A DNA stretch of 64,000 nucleotides from Capra hircus (Eukaryota > Chordata > Mammalia > Artiodactyla > Bovidae): contig NC_030816.1 in the NCBI RefSeq assembly GCF_001704415.2, positions 78,509,713 through 78,573,712 of the forward strand, in the 5' to 3' direction. Positions 53,695-64,000 of the stretch are shown piece after piece. Position 1 is the stretch's first letter. Each line of letters opens with the position of its first letter. The position numbers and the translations under genes were made by a program. The notes under the pieces were generated by a model. That model was not told the DNA's origin. It saw only the letters and a program-made list of their open reading frames with translations, and did no database searches.

Positions 53695-53880
53695 CAGTAG
53701 TTAAGTCATGTCTAATTCTTTGCAACCCCATGAACTGTAGCCTGCCAGGCTCCTCTGTCCATGGGGATTTCCCAGGCAAAAATACGAGAGTGGATTGCCA
53801 TTTCCTTCTCCAGAGGATCTTCCTGGATCAAGGGTCAAAACTGTGTCTCCTGCGTTGGCAGGTGTCAACCATACGGCTTC
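53695..53880 (-). mobile_element. Bov-tA SINE
   Basis: Antisense Bov-tA from CAGTAGTTAAGTCATGTCTA; the head is shortened near CATACGGCTTCCCTCAGTGG. Confidence 0.85.
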
Positions 53881-53904
53881 CCTCAGTGGTAAAGAATTAT
53901 ACAT

Positions 53905-54118
53905 ATATATGGGCTTCCCTGGAGGCTCGGATGGTAAAGAATCTGTCAGCAATGTGGGAAACCTGGGTTTGATCCCGGGTTGGAAAGATCCCCTGGAGGA
54001 AGGCATAGCATCCGACCCCAGTATTCCTGCCTGGAGAATCCCCATGGACAGAGGAGTGTGGCGGGCTGCAGTCCATGGGGTCACAAAGAGTCAGACAGGA
54101 CTGAGCCACTAAGCACAG
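53905..54118 (+). mobile_element. Bov-tA SINE
   Basis: Sense Bov-tA from GGGCTTCCCTGGAGGCTCGG to CAGGACTGAGCCACTAAGC. Its 3' tail runs into the inverted repeat at 54110-54177. Confidence 0.92.
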
Positions 54119-54177
54119 CACATACGTATATGCTGAATATATATATATACTCGGCGTATATATATGTGCTGTGCTTA
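54110..54177. repeat. Inverted repeat with 15-bp perfect arms and AT-rich loop
   Basis: The left arm taagcacagcacata (54110-54124) is the exact reverse complement of tatgtgctgtgctta (54163-54177). The 38-base loop is mostly TA repeats. It begins within the tail of the preceding SINE. Confidence 0.93.
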
Positions 54178-54275
54178 TACACATATATATGTATATATGC
54201 TGAGTCACTATGTTGCACACCTGAAACTAACACATTATAAATCAACTACACTTCAATTTTTTAAAAAAAGGCAAT

Positions 54276-54582
54276 TGGAACAATTCATGCAAGAGATAAT
54301 CATTTGAGTTTCAGACAGTTTCAAAGTAAAACAAACAAGAAATTCAGTACTCTCATAAGTGGATGCAAGAGTTGGAAGAGAAACTTAGATTTCTAAATGA
54401 AATTTAACAGTTCATACACCAAAATGGCTTCTAACAGCATATAATCTTAGGCTATTAGACAGCAATGGACAGGATTAGTGGAGACGATGAGGAAAGAGGG
54501 GAAAAAGAGAGAGAAATAATGATAGAAACAGTAGCTGTTTATGGCAGTGATGATATGGGATAAAATGAATGGATCTGAAGGA
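54276..54582. other. Intergenic, no gene recognised
   Basis: No recognised feature. Confidence 0.4.
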
Positions 54583-54652
54583 TACTATTAATATTATTAG
54601 TACTATTAGTACTAATTAGTACTATTAATACCATTAGTACTATTAATTATTA
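54583..54652 (+). repeat. ATTAGTACT-type minisatellite
   Basis: About seven diverged 9-12 base units of ATTAGTACT/ATTAATACC directly left of a SINE. Confidence 0.85.
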
Positions 54653-54658
54653 GATGGA

Positions 54659-54865
54659 GGGCCTCCCTGGTGGCTCAGAGGTAGAGTTTGCCTGCATTGC
54701 AGGAGAGGCAGGTTCAATTCTCGGGTAGGGAAGATCCCCTGGAGGAGAAAATGGCAACCCATTCCAATATTCTTACCTGGAAAATCCCACAGACAGAGAA
54801 GCCTGGTGGGTCATAATCCATGGGGGTTGAAAGAGCTAGACACGACTTAGCTACTAAACCACCAC
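54659..54865 (+). mobile_element. Bov-tA SINE
   Basis: GGGCCTCCCTGGTGGCTCAG head through AGACACGACTTAGCTACTAA with a short ACC-repeat tail. Confidence 0.92.
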
Positions 54866-55094
54866 CACCAATTAGATTATAAAAAGACATTGTGTCTGAT
54901 TGAACAGCTAAATAAAAATGGCACCAATTAATGGAGGTCAGGAGTTTCCAAAACAATGGGGAGCATGTTGTTGTTCTCACAAAGTCTTAAGTAAAGAAGG
55001 TATTAATTACTATGGAGCAAAGGAGCTGCTGCTAACAAAGACCATAGAGGTCATGTTACCCAACTTGTCCATATTGTAAATAATAAGATTTCTT

Positions 55095-55310
55095 ATTGTT
55101 TACTGAGGACCTCCTACTTTTTAGGCAATGGCTTGGTTGCACAACAGGTATCATGGCATTAATTCACAGGAAACTCTATGAGGTAGTTGTTTTTATTTAA
55201 GAGGCAGTGGAATCCCTGAGAGATTCCAAGGGTAACTTGCCTGGACGACTCAGAAATTTATTCCCAGAGCCAAGGTTCAGACCTGACCTCTCTGCCACCC
55301 AAACCACTCA
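55095..55310 (+). mobile_element. MIR-like remnant
   Basis: ACTGAGGACCTCCTACTTTT, GGAAACTCTATGAGGTAGTT, AGAGGCAGTGGAATCC and CCAAGGTTCAGACCTGACCT follow MIRb-type order; diverged. Confidence 0.55.
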
Positions 55311-55802
55311 TTGGTCCCCTTATCCTACATGATTTACTTTTAGAAGTTGCAAATCTACATACGTTTTATCACTTCTAAAATGCTCACATTTTCTGCATAA
55401 AGTCATAGAGACAGTTCAAAGTGAGCCAGGATAAGACCCAGAGTTCTGCCTGCCCTTCAAGTTTCTGTCCTGGCCCTGTGCCTTTTCCTTCCTGAACAAA
55501 AAGGAACGTTGGAAAAATTGAGACAGTTTTGTTTGTGACACATGGAGACTCAACATTTAACCCACAGCCACACAATTATCTCTAGACCCTCCCCACGGCC
55601 ATCGTGTTACCATGCCAAGGCTCTCTGCAGAGATTCAGGAGTTCTAGGCATCAGCCACCCTCTTTTGTCACAGAATCCTGTTTAGTGGTGTTGAGTGTCA
55701 GAGGTAAAGAATGGGGAAAGGTGGGCCACTTCAAATTTTCCCCCAATCCAGTTCACATATAGACAACTGCTTCTTTGAGTCCAGTTCTAGAAGTCCTAGA
55801 AT
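55311..55802. other. Intergenic, no gene recognised
   Basis: No recognised feature. Confidence 0.4.
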
Positions 55803-55995
55803 CTGACTGGGTAAAGAATCTGCCTGCAGTGCAGGAGACCTGGGTTCCATCCCTGGGTTGGGAAGATCCCCTGGAGAAGGAAATGGCAACCCACTCCAGT
55901 ATCCTTGCCTGGAAAATCTCATGGACACAGGAACCTGGTGGGCTGCAGTCCATGGGGTCGCAAAGAGTCGGGCACGACTGAGCAACTCACACACA
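55803..55995 (+). mobile_element. Bov-tA SINE
   Basis: GACTGGGTAAAGAATCTGCC (partial head) to GGCACGACTGAGCAACTCAC, ending in a short CA tail. Flanking gaagtcc copies at about 55786-55792 and 56001-56007 may be the target duplication. Confidence 0.92.
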
Positions 55996-56024
55996 CTAGG
56001 AAGTCCAGTCTGGGGAAGGAGAGG

Positions 56025-56142
56025 GTTGGCTGCACCACGTGGCAGGCATGCCAGATCCTAGTTCCCCGACCAGGGAACCAATCTGTGCCTCTGCAGTGGA
56101 AGCTCAGAGTCTTAACCACTAGATCACCTGGGAAATCCAGGA
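56025..56142 (-). mobile_element. CHR SINE, short form
   Basis: TTGGCTGCACCACGTGGCAG, TTCCCCGACCAGGGAACCAA and CACTAGATCACCTGGGAAAT. Confidence 0.85.
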
Positions 56143-57106
56143 AGCCTAGTTTGAAGACTTTGAAAATGATCTGCATTTAATTTGATTTAAACCTGACATC
56201 TTTCCCTCTCATGGTGAAAGACACAAGATAATGCTCCCCTTTATAAAGATGCAAGGTGTACTACACATGTGGCCAAATGCCCAAAGTAGAATAATGTCAC
56301 TTCTCTGTTCAACCTAACCATGCCCTAGCCCAAGGGAATGACTCCTTCTACTCATGATAAAGTCACAGTTTTGCACCTGAGTTAAGCTATGTTCATCTGA
56401 TATGATTTCACTTTTGAACCATGACATTTCTTAATGCCTTACATTCATGCCAACTTCAGGGGCTTAATGATGTATGTTGTTGGTGTAAACAAATGCCAAG
56501 CTTAGCACCAGCACTGTCGAATTCCTTAGATACTTCAGCACAATTAAGAGAACTAAATTGCAAGGTAATTACATAGCCTGGATTAATGCGTAATCTTGGA
56601 GGCCAGTAATACCCACCGCAGGCAAGCAGGAAAACTCCGTTTTGTTACTGTGGTGGAGTGAGAAGTCAGAGGGGTCAGAGGTCGCTGATCTGAACAGGCT
56701 GCAGTGAGGAGTTGGTGTTTTGGTAACAGGACATCTAACACTCCTGAATTCTTCAGCTGCAGCTGGAACGCCCTGGGAAACCCATTCCATTCAAGGCACA
56801 ATACAGAAAGGGTTTTTCCAACAGAAGAGAAGAGACAAGCATCCATATAAAACTTAAACTGGCAACTGTTCCTGTAACTCTCACTACTTATTTTCTGGGG
56901 AAGAGAAAGGATTTTTTCTATTTGTCTTTCTTTCATATGGACAAAAAAAAAAAAGCTCTACAAATATTTGCTATCCCTGACCAGGTACAAGGATAGCAAA
57001 TCCGAGTAAAAATTTGGTTATAATGTTCTGATGGAAGTGTTTTCCATTTTGCTACATGTAATGACTCTATAGAGGACAGGTTAAATAAACCACATTCCCC
57101 ACATTT
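56143..57106. other. Intergenic, no gene recognised
   Basis: A 117-codon minus frame at 56936-56583 (starting MKERQIEKILSLPQKI) has no recognised homology. An A tract lies at 56943-56954. Confidence 0.35.
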
Positions 57107-57120
57107 AAAAGCAGAGTTGA

Positions 57121-57266
57121 GGGACTTCCCTGGTGGCCCAGTGTCTACAAGGCAGGGGACCCAGTTTCAATCCCTGGTCAGGGAACTAGATCCCATAGGC
57201 TGCAACTAAAGATCCTACATGATGCAGCTAAGACCCAGTGCAGCCAAATAAATTAATTAAAAAAAA
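57121..57266 (+). mobile_element. CHR SINE
   Basis: GGGACTTCCCTGGTGGCCCA head to GACCCAGTGCAGCCAAATAA and a poly-A tail. Duplication aaaagcag[a/g]gttga at 57107-57120 and 57267-57280, one mismatch. Confidence 0.93.
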
Positions 57267-57280
57267 AAAAGCAGGGTTGA

Positions 57281-57751
57281 TGAGAGGGAGAAAACGATTA
57301 CCAGCTTGTCAGCTATCCAGAATAACTGTCTGGAAATTTACCTTTTTGTGCCCCATTAGAACTTTTAGGAGCCTGGGGAAGAAAGTGTCCACAGATTGGT
57401 AGGTTACGAGTGGACAGGCCCACGGGTGACCTGCAGTGAGTGTGTTCCAGAGGCTGACCAGCTTTCGTGAGCTTGCCCTCTGTGTGGCACTCTGTGTGGT
57501 CACCCTGACCACACCTGGCACGGCCAAATGGGGTAATCTTGGAAAGTGCTGCCTCCTTCTGGATGCTTCAGGGGACTGGGTGTGGGGGGCAGGTGTCTCC
57601 CTCAATTCACCCAAGCTCCCTGCATCCTCCTGTGCTCAGGGTCTAGCTACAACCCAGGATGAGCAATCATGGAAATGACCCGAGAACTCAGACTTTCAGA
57701 CGTGGAGAAAAGGCATTTTGAAATCCTGGGACAAGTTTAAAGCCAAACATG
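57281..57751. other. Intergenic, no gene recognised
   Basis: Two facing open frames (57436-57678 plus, 57614-57309 minus) with no recognised homology. Confidence 0.35.
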
Positions 57752-57968
57752 TGCTGCGCTCAGCCACTTCAGTCATGTCTGAATCTTTGCGACCCCATGG
57801 ACTACAGCCTGCCAGGCTCCTCTGTCCATGGGATTTTCCAGGCAAGAACACTGGAGAGGGTTGCCATTTCCTTCTCCTGGGGATCTTCCCAACCCAGGGA
57901 TCGAACTTGCAGCCCCTGTGGCTCCTGTATTGCAGGCAGAATCTTTAGCACTGAGCCACCATGGAAGG
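57752..57968 (-). mobile_element. Bov-tA SINE
   Basis: Antisense Bov-tA from GTGCTGCGCTCAGCCACTTC to ACTGAGCCACCATGGAAGGT. Confidence 0.92.
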
Positions 57969-58171
57969 TCAAAAGTCAGACCCAGTTCACATATTCACCA
58001 CCACAAGCTGCAGGCAAGAACCAAGGAAACATGTCAGGAGACTGGTTTTGTCCTTTTCCAATTTCCTTATTTACCAGCTTCACTGCACTGATGATTATAA
58101 TTATTTATTCCTTCGTGACTGCTAGGTAGCTCCTGCTTATCTCCCCAAGTTCACCTCTTGCTCTGGGCACA

Positions 58172-58436
58172 CTGCTCTTGTTCAGTCACTAAGTCAACTC
58201 TTTGCGACCCCATAGACTGCAGCACGCCAGGCTTCCCTGTCCATCACCATCTCCCAGAGTTTGCTCAAACTCATGTCCATTGAGTCAATGATGCTTTTCC
58301 CAGCATCAAGATCTTTTCCAATGAGTCAGTTCTTCATATCAGGTGGCCAAAGGATTGGAACTTCAGCTTCAGCATCGGTCCTTTCAGTCAGGGTTGATTT
58401 CCTTGAGGACTGACTAGTTCGATCTCCTCGCAAGGG
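58172..58436 (-). mobile_element. BovB 3' fragment
   Basis: Antisense BovB terminus from GTTCAGTCACTAAGTCAACT to about CTCCTCGCAAGGGCATATGG. An internal deletion of about 40 bases follows GAGTCAATGATG, where other copies continue CCATCCAGCCATCTCATCC. Confidence 0.88.
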
Positions 58437-58659
58437 CATATGGAACTGCTTGCAAATTCCCAAGCACCCTCCTCTTCCCCTTCCTGTCCCCAGGGCATCC
58501 TCACTTGTTCAGCTCTGAAATTAGCGGTCACTCTCTGCCACCAAGACAGGGGCACATCACTCGTACGTCTTCCTTCAGTGCTCTGTGCTTCATGGATCAA
58601 CCACGGTCAATTACACGTCTTTCTGTCGTATGACAAAAAGCTCCATGAATAACAGGGAC

Positions 58660-61066
58660 AGATGAAAAAGATGTCCTTTTCATTATAGGGGACTGGAATG
58701 CAAAAGTAGGAAGTCAAGAAACACCTGGAGTAACAGGCAAATTTGGCCTGAGAGTAGGGCAAAGGCTAATAGAGTTTTGCCAAGAACATGCACTGCTCAT
58801 AGCAAACACTCTCTTCCAACAACACTAGAGAAGACTCTAATCATGGACATCACTAGATGGTCAATAGCAAAATCAGACTGATTATGTTCTTTGTAGCCAA
58901 AGATGGAGAAGCTCTATACAGTCAGCAAAACCAAGACCAGGAGCTGACTGTGGCTCAAATCATGAACTCCTTATTGCCAAATTCAAACTTAAATTGAAGA
59001 AAGTATGGAAAACCACTAGACCATTCAGGTATGACCTAAATTAAATCCCTTTCTATTATACAGTGGAAGTGAGAAATAGATTCAAGGGATTAGATCTGAT
59101 ACACAGAGTACCTGAAGAACTATGGACAGAGGTTGGTGACATTGTACAGGAGACAGGGATCAAGACCATCCCCAAGAAAAAGAAATGCAAAAAGGCAAAA
59201 TGGCTGTCTGAGAAGGCCTTACAAATAGCTGTGAAAAAAAGAGAAATGAAAAGCAAAGGAGAAAAGGAAAGATATACCCATTTGAATGCAGAGTTCCAAA
59301 GAATAGCAGGGAGAGATAAGATCAGTGCAAAGAAATAAAGGAAAACAATAGAATGAGAAAAACTAGAGATCTCTTCAAGAAAATTAGAGATACCAAGGGA
59401 ACATTTCATGCAAAGATGAGCACAATAAAGGACAGAAATGGTATGGGCCTAACAGAAGCAGAAGATATTAAGAAGAGTTGGCAAAAATACACAGAAGAAC
59501 TATACAAAAAAGATCTTCACAACCCAGATAATCACGATGGTATGATCACTCACTTAGAGCCAGACATCCTCGAATGCGAAGTCAAGTGGGCCTTAGGAAG
59601 CATCACTATGAACAAAGCTAGGGGAGGTGATGGAATTCCAGTTGAGATATTTCAAATCCTGAAAGATGATGCTGTGAAAGTGCTGCACTCAATATGCCAG
59701 CAAAGTTGGAAAACTCAGCAGTGGCCACAGGACTGGAAAAGGTCAGTTTTCATTCCAATCCCAAAGAAAGGCAATGCCAAAGAATGCTCAAACTACCGCA
59801 CAATTGCACTCATCTCACACGCTAGTAAAGTAATGCTCAAAATTCTCCAAGCCAGACTTCAACAATACGTGAACTGTGAACTTCCAGATGTTCAAGCTGG
59901 ATTTAGAAAAGGCAGAGGAACCAGATATCAAATTGCCAACAACCCTTGGATCATATAAAAAGCAAGGGAGTTCCTGAAAAACATCTACTTCTGCTTTATT
60001 GACTATGTCAAAGCCTTTGAGTATGTGGATCACAACAAAATGTGGAAAATTCTGAAAGAGATGGGAGTACCAGACCACCTGACCTGCCTCTTGAGAAATC
60101 TGTATGCAGGTCAAGAAGCAACAGTTAGAACTGGACATGGAACAACAGACTAGTTCCAAATTGGGAAAGGAGAACGTCAGGGCTGAATATTGTCACCCTG
60201 CTTATTTAACTTACACGCAGAGTACCAGATGAGAAATGCAGGGCTGGATGAAGCACAAGCTGGAATCAAGATTGCTCGGAGAAATATCAATCACCTCAGA
60301 TATGCAGATGACACCACCCTTATGGCAGAAAGTGAAGAAGAACTAAAGAGTCTCTTGATGAAAGTGAAAGAGGAGAGTGAAAAAGTTGGCCTAAAATTCA
60401 ACATTTAGAAAACCAAGATCATGGCATCGGTCCCATCACTTCATGGCAAATAGATGAGGAAACAGTAGAAACAGTGACAGACTTTATTTGGGGGCAGGTG
60501 GGGGGGGGGTGGCTCCAAGATCACTGCAGATGGTGACTGCAGCCATGAAATTAAAAGACGTTTATTCCTTGGAAGAAAAACTATGACCAACCTAGACAGC
60601 ATATTAAAAAGCAGAGACACTACTTTACCAACAAAGGTCCATCTAGTCAAAGCTATGGTTTTTCCGGTAGTCATGTATGGATGCGCTGAGCATGGAAGAA
60701 TTGATGCTTTTGAACTGTGGTATTGGAGAAGATTTTTAGTCCTGTAGATCGCAAGATCAAACCAGTCAATCCTAAAAGGAAATCAGTCCTGAACATTGAA
60801 AGAACAGATGCAGAAGCTGAAACTCCAATTCTTTGGCCATCTGATGCAAAGAACTGACTCATTTGAAAAGTCCTTGATGCTGGGAAAGGTTGAAGGTGGG
60901 AAGAGAAGGGGAGGACAGAGGATGAGATGGTTGGATGGCATCACTGACTCAATGGACATGAGTTTGGGTAAGCTCCGGGAGTTGGTGATGGACATGGAAG
61001 CCTGGCATGCTGCAGTCTATGGGGTCACAAAGAGTCGGACATGACTGAGCAACTGAACTGAACTGG
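58660..61066 (+). mobile_element. BovB, 5'-truncated, 2.4 kb, inactivated
   Basis: Sense BovB starting inside the endonuclease (AAAAAGATGTCCTTTTCATT, translation DVLFIIGDWNAKVGSQ) and running to GAACTGAACTGG. The reverse transcriptase is broken: open frames at 59063-59338, 59353-59958 and 60190-60408, with stops such as TAA at about 59957 and TAG near 60152. Motif A is degraded (FIDYVKAFE) while YADD is kept near 60300. A G-rich run replaces GGGCTCCAAA sequence at 60488-60511. It ends against an (AT)n run at 61072-61100. Confidence 0.92.
59353..59958 (+). pseudogene. BovB linker and reverse transcriptase N-terminal fragment
   Basis: A 201-codon open frame covering the region between endonuclease and palm (MRKTRDLFKKIRDTKGTF, DWKRSVFIPIPKKGN, QAGFRKGRGTRYQI), ending at a TAA that replaces the expected glutamate after NPWII. 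Catalytic aspartates lie beyond the stop. Confidence 0.8.
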
Positions 61067-61071
61067 ATTGA

Positions 61072-61100
61072 TACATATATATATATATATATATATATAA
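61072..61100. repeat. (AT)n microsatellite
   Basis: About 14 AT units directly after the BovB terminus and a GATACAT spacer. Confidence 0.95.
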
Positions 61101-62147
61101 AGAGTGTTTGCCTTTGTGCGTGATCAGATGAAGTTCTTCCTTGTGATCTGCAGTTTGCAGATGACATGAGCATGGCCTGTGGGTCAAGACCACCAATGTC
61201 CCCTGTGCTGAAAGTGGTGAAAACAAAATTCTCAAGATCTTCTCTGGAAAAGAAGGTATCACTCCCCATTGTTCTAGAGGAGGAAGACATTAAGGAGCGT
61301 CTGGTCTCACAAATAGCTACAAGAGTTTCCAACACAGAATCCTCTCCCCTCCTCCTCACCTCTCTATCTCTCTCTGTCTCTTCCCATACCTTATCTCTGC
61401 CCTGGATAAAGCAGGCAGCTTTCTCCAAAGATTAAGAGAAACAGGAACAACCACCAGAAACAATGAACTTGCATCCTGCCAACTTCCCAGGGAAAGCCAT
61501 CTTCTTGTCTTGGTCCTGGTTTGTGTCCCGCATAGAGCCTCTTGCGGCTTGGGTCACGTGCTTCCCTGCATTTACTGCTGAGTTCTCAGTTTTCTAAATA
61601 ATTCACCCCTCTCCTTCCATTCCCACCCCATCCCTTGCGTTCACTGTTCTCTCAATAGTTAGTATAACTATTGATTGGTCCTCTAATTTCCTTTCCCCTC
61701 TCCTTTCTTTATTTCTTCCTTTTTTTTTCTTTTCCTTCTGTTTTTTATCCCAGTGTCTTTTTTACTTTGGGGAAGTTTTCTCAACCTCATTTTTCTTACC
61801 TTCTATTTAATTTTTTAGGGATGCCATCTTTGTTTTAATACCCAGGAGTCTCTTTCTTATTCTCTGAATGATACTTTTTTTAAAAGTTCTCTCTGTTTTA
61901 TAAGAACTTTGTCTCTCATCCTCTCTGAGTATATTAACTGACAGTGATTTGTTTATTTCTTTGCTTGTTTTCATGTTTCCTTCTGCTCTTTTTCCAAGTT
62001 GCCTTTATTTTAGATCACTCCTGCATCTTAAAGACTGTCCTCAGATGCCTGGCCATCCCTGGCTTTCTGTTCATATTTGGGCATAAAACACTCAAATGCC
62101 TCTGAAAGGTTCTGAACGTTGCTGGGCTTACAAAAAGGGCAATTGCA
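61101..62147. other. Intergenic, no gene recognised; pyrimidine-rich middle
   Basis: A 90-codon frame at 61166 has no recognised homology. Positions 61680-61800 are strongly T/C-rich on the plus strand. No repeat family assigned. Confidence 0.4.
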
Positions 62148-62560
62148 ATAGTTAATTTTATATGTCAACTTGGCTGGGCCATGGGGTGCCCCAATATTTG
62201 GTCAGTTATTATTCTGTGTATTTCTTAAAGGTGTCTTGGCATGTGGTTAACATTTAAATGGGTAAAATGAGTAAAGCAGACTGCCCTCCCTCATGTGGGT
62301 GGGCATCACTGAATCAGCTGAAGGCCTGCTTAGAACAAAAAGCTGACCTCACTCAGAATAAGGAGATTTCTCCTGCCTGACTACTTTCAAGGGGGTGCAT
62401 TGTTTTCTTCGAACTTCAAGGAGTCTTCAGCCTCAAACTGAAGCATTACTTCTTTTAAAAGTGTTTCAACCAGTTTCCCAACCATCAGAGTCTAACCGCA
62501 GCCCCATCCAGCACCTCTGCGTTCAGGTTGCCGATGCCTCAAATTCCTGAGACTTTCTGG
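62148..62560 (+). mobile_element. Ancient ERVL-type (MLT2-like) LTR remnant
   Basis: TTTTATATGTCAACTTGGCT, GGGCCATGGGGTGCCCCAAT, ATGTGGTTAACATTTAAATG, CATGTGGGTGGGCATCACTG and CAGCTGAAGGCCTGCTTAGA occur in the order I remember for this LTR group. No internal genes. Confidence 0.6.
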
Positions 62561-62869
62561 GGTCCTGCCGTGACAGTTGGCTTGTTGCTGACTGGCTGCC
62601 TCCTACCACCCCTGGCAGGTACTTAGAGTTCAGCCTTCTCTGGTCTGAGTCATTTACAACTTGTCCATTCGCAGTTCAGTTTCCAAAATCAGTTAGAATC
62701 ATTTACTGTTACCTCTTTTCGTCTTTCTATTTGGTTTTACACTTTAAATTTTTTTTCTTTACTATTATTTTAGTGGGGTTTTGAAAAAAAGCAGAGATGA
62801 AAACATGTATTAATCTTCTATGTTGAAGCAGAATTCACAGGGTTATAATCACATACAGAAGATTGTCCA

Positions 62870-63053
62870 TGCACTGCTAAATGAGTATGGGGTTTCTTTT
62901 GGGGGGGATGAAATATTCTCAGATTGATTGTGGTTATGGTTGCACAACTCTGTAAACATACTAAAAACCACTGAATTTTATACTGTAAACAAGTGAATTG
63001 TATGGTATTTAAATTATATATCTATAAAGTCATTACAGTTAAAAAAAAAAAAA
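62870..63053 (+). mobile_element. L1M 3' end with poly-A
   Basis: GTTATGGTTGCACAACTCTG, TACTAAAAACCACTGAATTT and AATTATATATCTATAAAGTC, ending in 14 As at 63039-63053; sense L1M terminus. Confidence 0.78.
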
Positions 63054-64000
63054 AGGAAAGACTTCCTGTGTAGCTAAAGTCCTCAATAATGACAAGAAGC
63101 AAAGCTGCATACACCACATTCAAACATGGATCATGGACGAGCGAACGGATTAGTGAATCTATAAGAAAAGTTTAATGCAAAACCTTTTCTAAAATCCATT
63201 GTAATTCCTAAGGAAAGCACAATAAGGCATCTGTATATTTTGTGACTGTAATACAAGACGAAAACCTGGGTTTGAAAATACGAGCTCAAACAACAAATGA
63301 AATCAGGTGATTCAACAATAAATTCAATTCATCGATTTAAAAAATATAAAACTGAGGGTGCTTGAGTGGGTTCACTTTAGCTGCCTGTGTCTTAAACAGC
63401 TGTCAAAATAGCATTTGGGGGTGGGTACTTTTTCTGATAAACGTTATTGAATGATATTTTTAGAACTTTCTATATATGCCAGCGGTTAGGTTTGTGAAGG
63501 GAAGCATCTTGTAATCTGAGGACATGTCAAAACCAGAAGGCAAGTTTATTTCATATTTCTGCATCAGTTAAATTGTTGCCAGGAAGTAGATGAGCGTCCA
63601 GGAAAATTTCAATCAGGTACCAGAAACCTACAGGGATAGCTTTGGGTTTCAGTAACGATTTTGTGGATACAATGAGGGGAAATGGCCCAATAGAAGAATA
63701 ACATCTGGAGTGGTCTGAATGCATGACTCTAGACCTGGTCAGTTTAAATGTCACCAGAAGGATGATAGTATCATTTTAAAATACGTTTCTATTGAAGTGC
63801 CAAATGGGGTTGGACACAATATTATTCTATGTGGCATGGAACATTTGCTCTCCTAACATCCTGGAAAGTGATATTTACTTTTTGGTTTGTGTTTTTATGA
63901 CTGGCTGATACTATGTTCTTTGTGGGCCAAAACCTCATCTCCCAAGAAACAAAACAGGATCCCCCAAACCCAGCACTAAATAGGCCAGCTGGCCCTGAGT
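63054..64000. other. Intergenic, no gene recognised
   Basis: Nearly 950 bases with no recognised repeat, exon or RNA gene. Confidence 0.4.

Larger units (their letters stand above)
52950..54275 (+). mobile_element. L1 3' part, split by three SINEs
   Basis: Sense L1 ORF2 C-terminus: the frame at 53041-53400 includes TDEWIKKIWYIYTMEYYTAI, the classic ORF2 end. The 3' UTR follows to about 53545. The final 3' piece (GTTGCACACCTGAAACTAAC, ACTACACTTCAATTTTTTAA) appears only at 54197-54275, after a block of three SINEs. 5'-truncated and dead. Confidence 0.88.

Noticed and set aside
61166..61435. 90-codon frame after the last BovB
   Set aside because: Looks superficially protein-like but no family recognised, and no start context, splice site or repeat support.
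1..64000. A new multi-gene biological system
   Set aside because: Apart from one CNKSR3 exon and two retropseudogenes, all coding-like sequence traces to BovB or L1. I found no clustered unknown genes.

Overview
This is mammalian nuclear DNA from a pecoran ruminant, most likely a bovid (cattle, sheep, goat or a relative). The evidence is the repeat content: several copies of the BovB (RTE-type) LINE, more than twenty Bov-tA/BovA SINEs derived from BovB and a tRNA-Glu-like head, and about fifteen CHR-type SINEs (the cetacean-hippo-ruminant family). Ruminant-type L1 and older mammalian repeats (MIR, L2, L1M, MER5A, MER20, MLT1-like LTRs) are also present. I cannot separate cattle from sheep or goat by eye.

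The only protein-coding exon I can defend is at the far left. Positions 1-1000 form a CpG island, and on the minus strand positions 201-150 encode MEPVTKWSPKQVVDWTR, followed by a consensus splice donor. This matches the N-terminus of CNKSR3 (connector enhancer of KSR 3) as I remember it. The rest of CNKSR3 lies to the left, outside the window, and the remaining ~63 kb is upstream intergenic DNA. GC boxes and a TATA-like element near 826-880 suggest transcription starts near 800. The inferred leader carries three short ATG-initiated upstream ORFs.

Two processed pseudogenes are clear. An HMGN2 retrocopy (8170-9420, plus) has two frameshifts, a lost stop codon and a long 3' UTR. An RPL15 retrocopy (23013-22290, minus) has a disrupted start and at least two nonsense codons; it sits inside a BovB element and is flanked by a perfect 17-bp target-site duplication.

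The rest is layered transposon insertion. The main items are: two abutting BovB copies at 19978-24003, the second with an inverted 5' part and a 463-codon open reverse transcriptase frame; a BovB at 28292-29812; an L1 with a 5' inversion at 30740-32030; a near full-length but dead BovB at 41284-44378; another 5'-truncated BovB at 58660-61066; and an L1 at 52950-54275 split by three SINEs. Many insertions show target-site duplications, so their relative order can be read. I found no CRISPR, operon, RNA gene or unknown multi-gene system; the unusual material is the structure of these insertions and the CNKSR3 leader.
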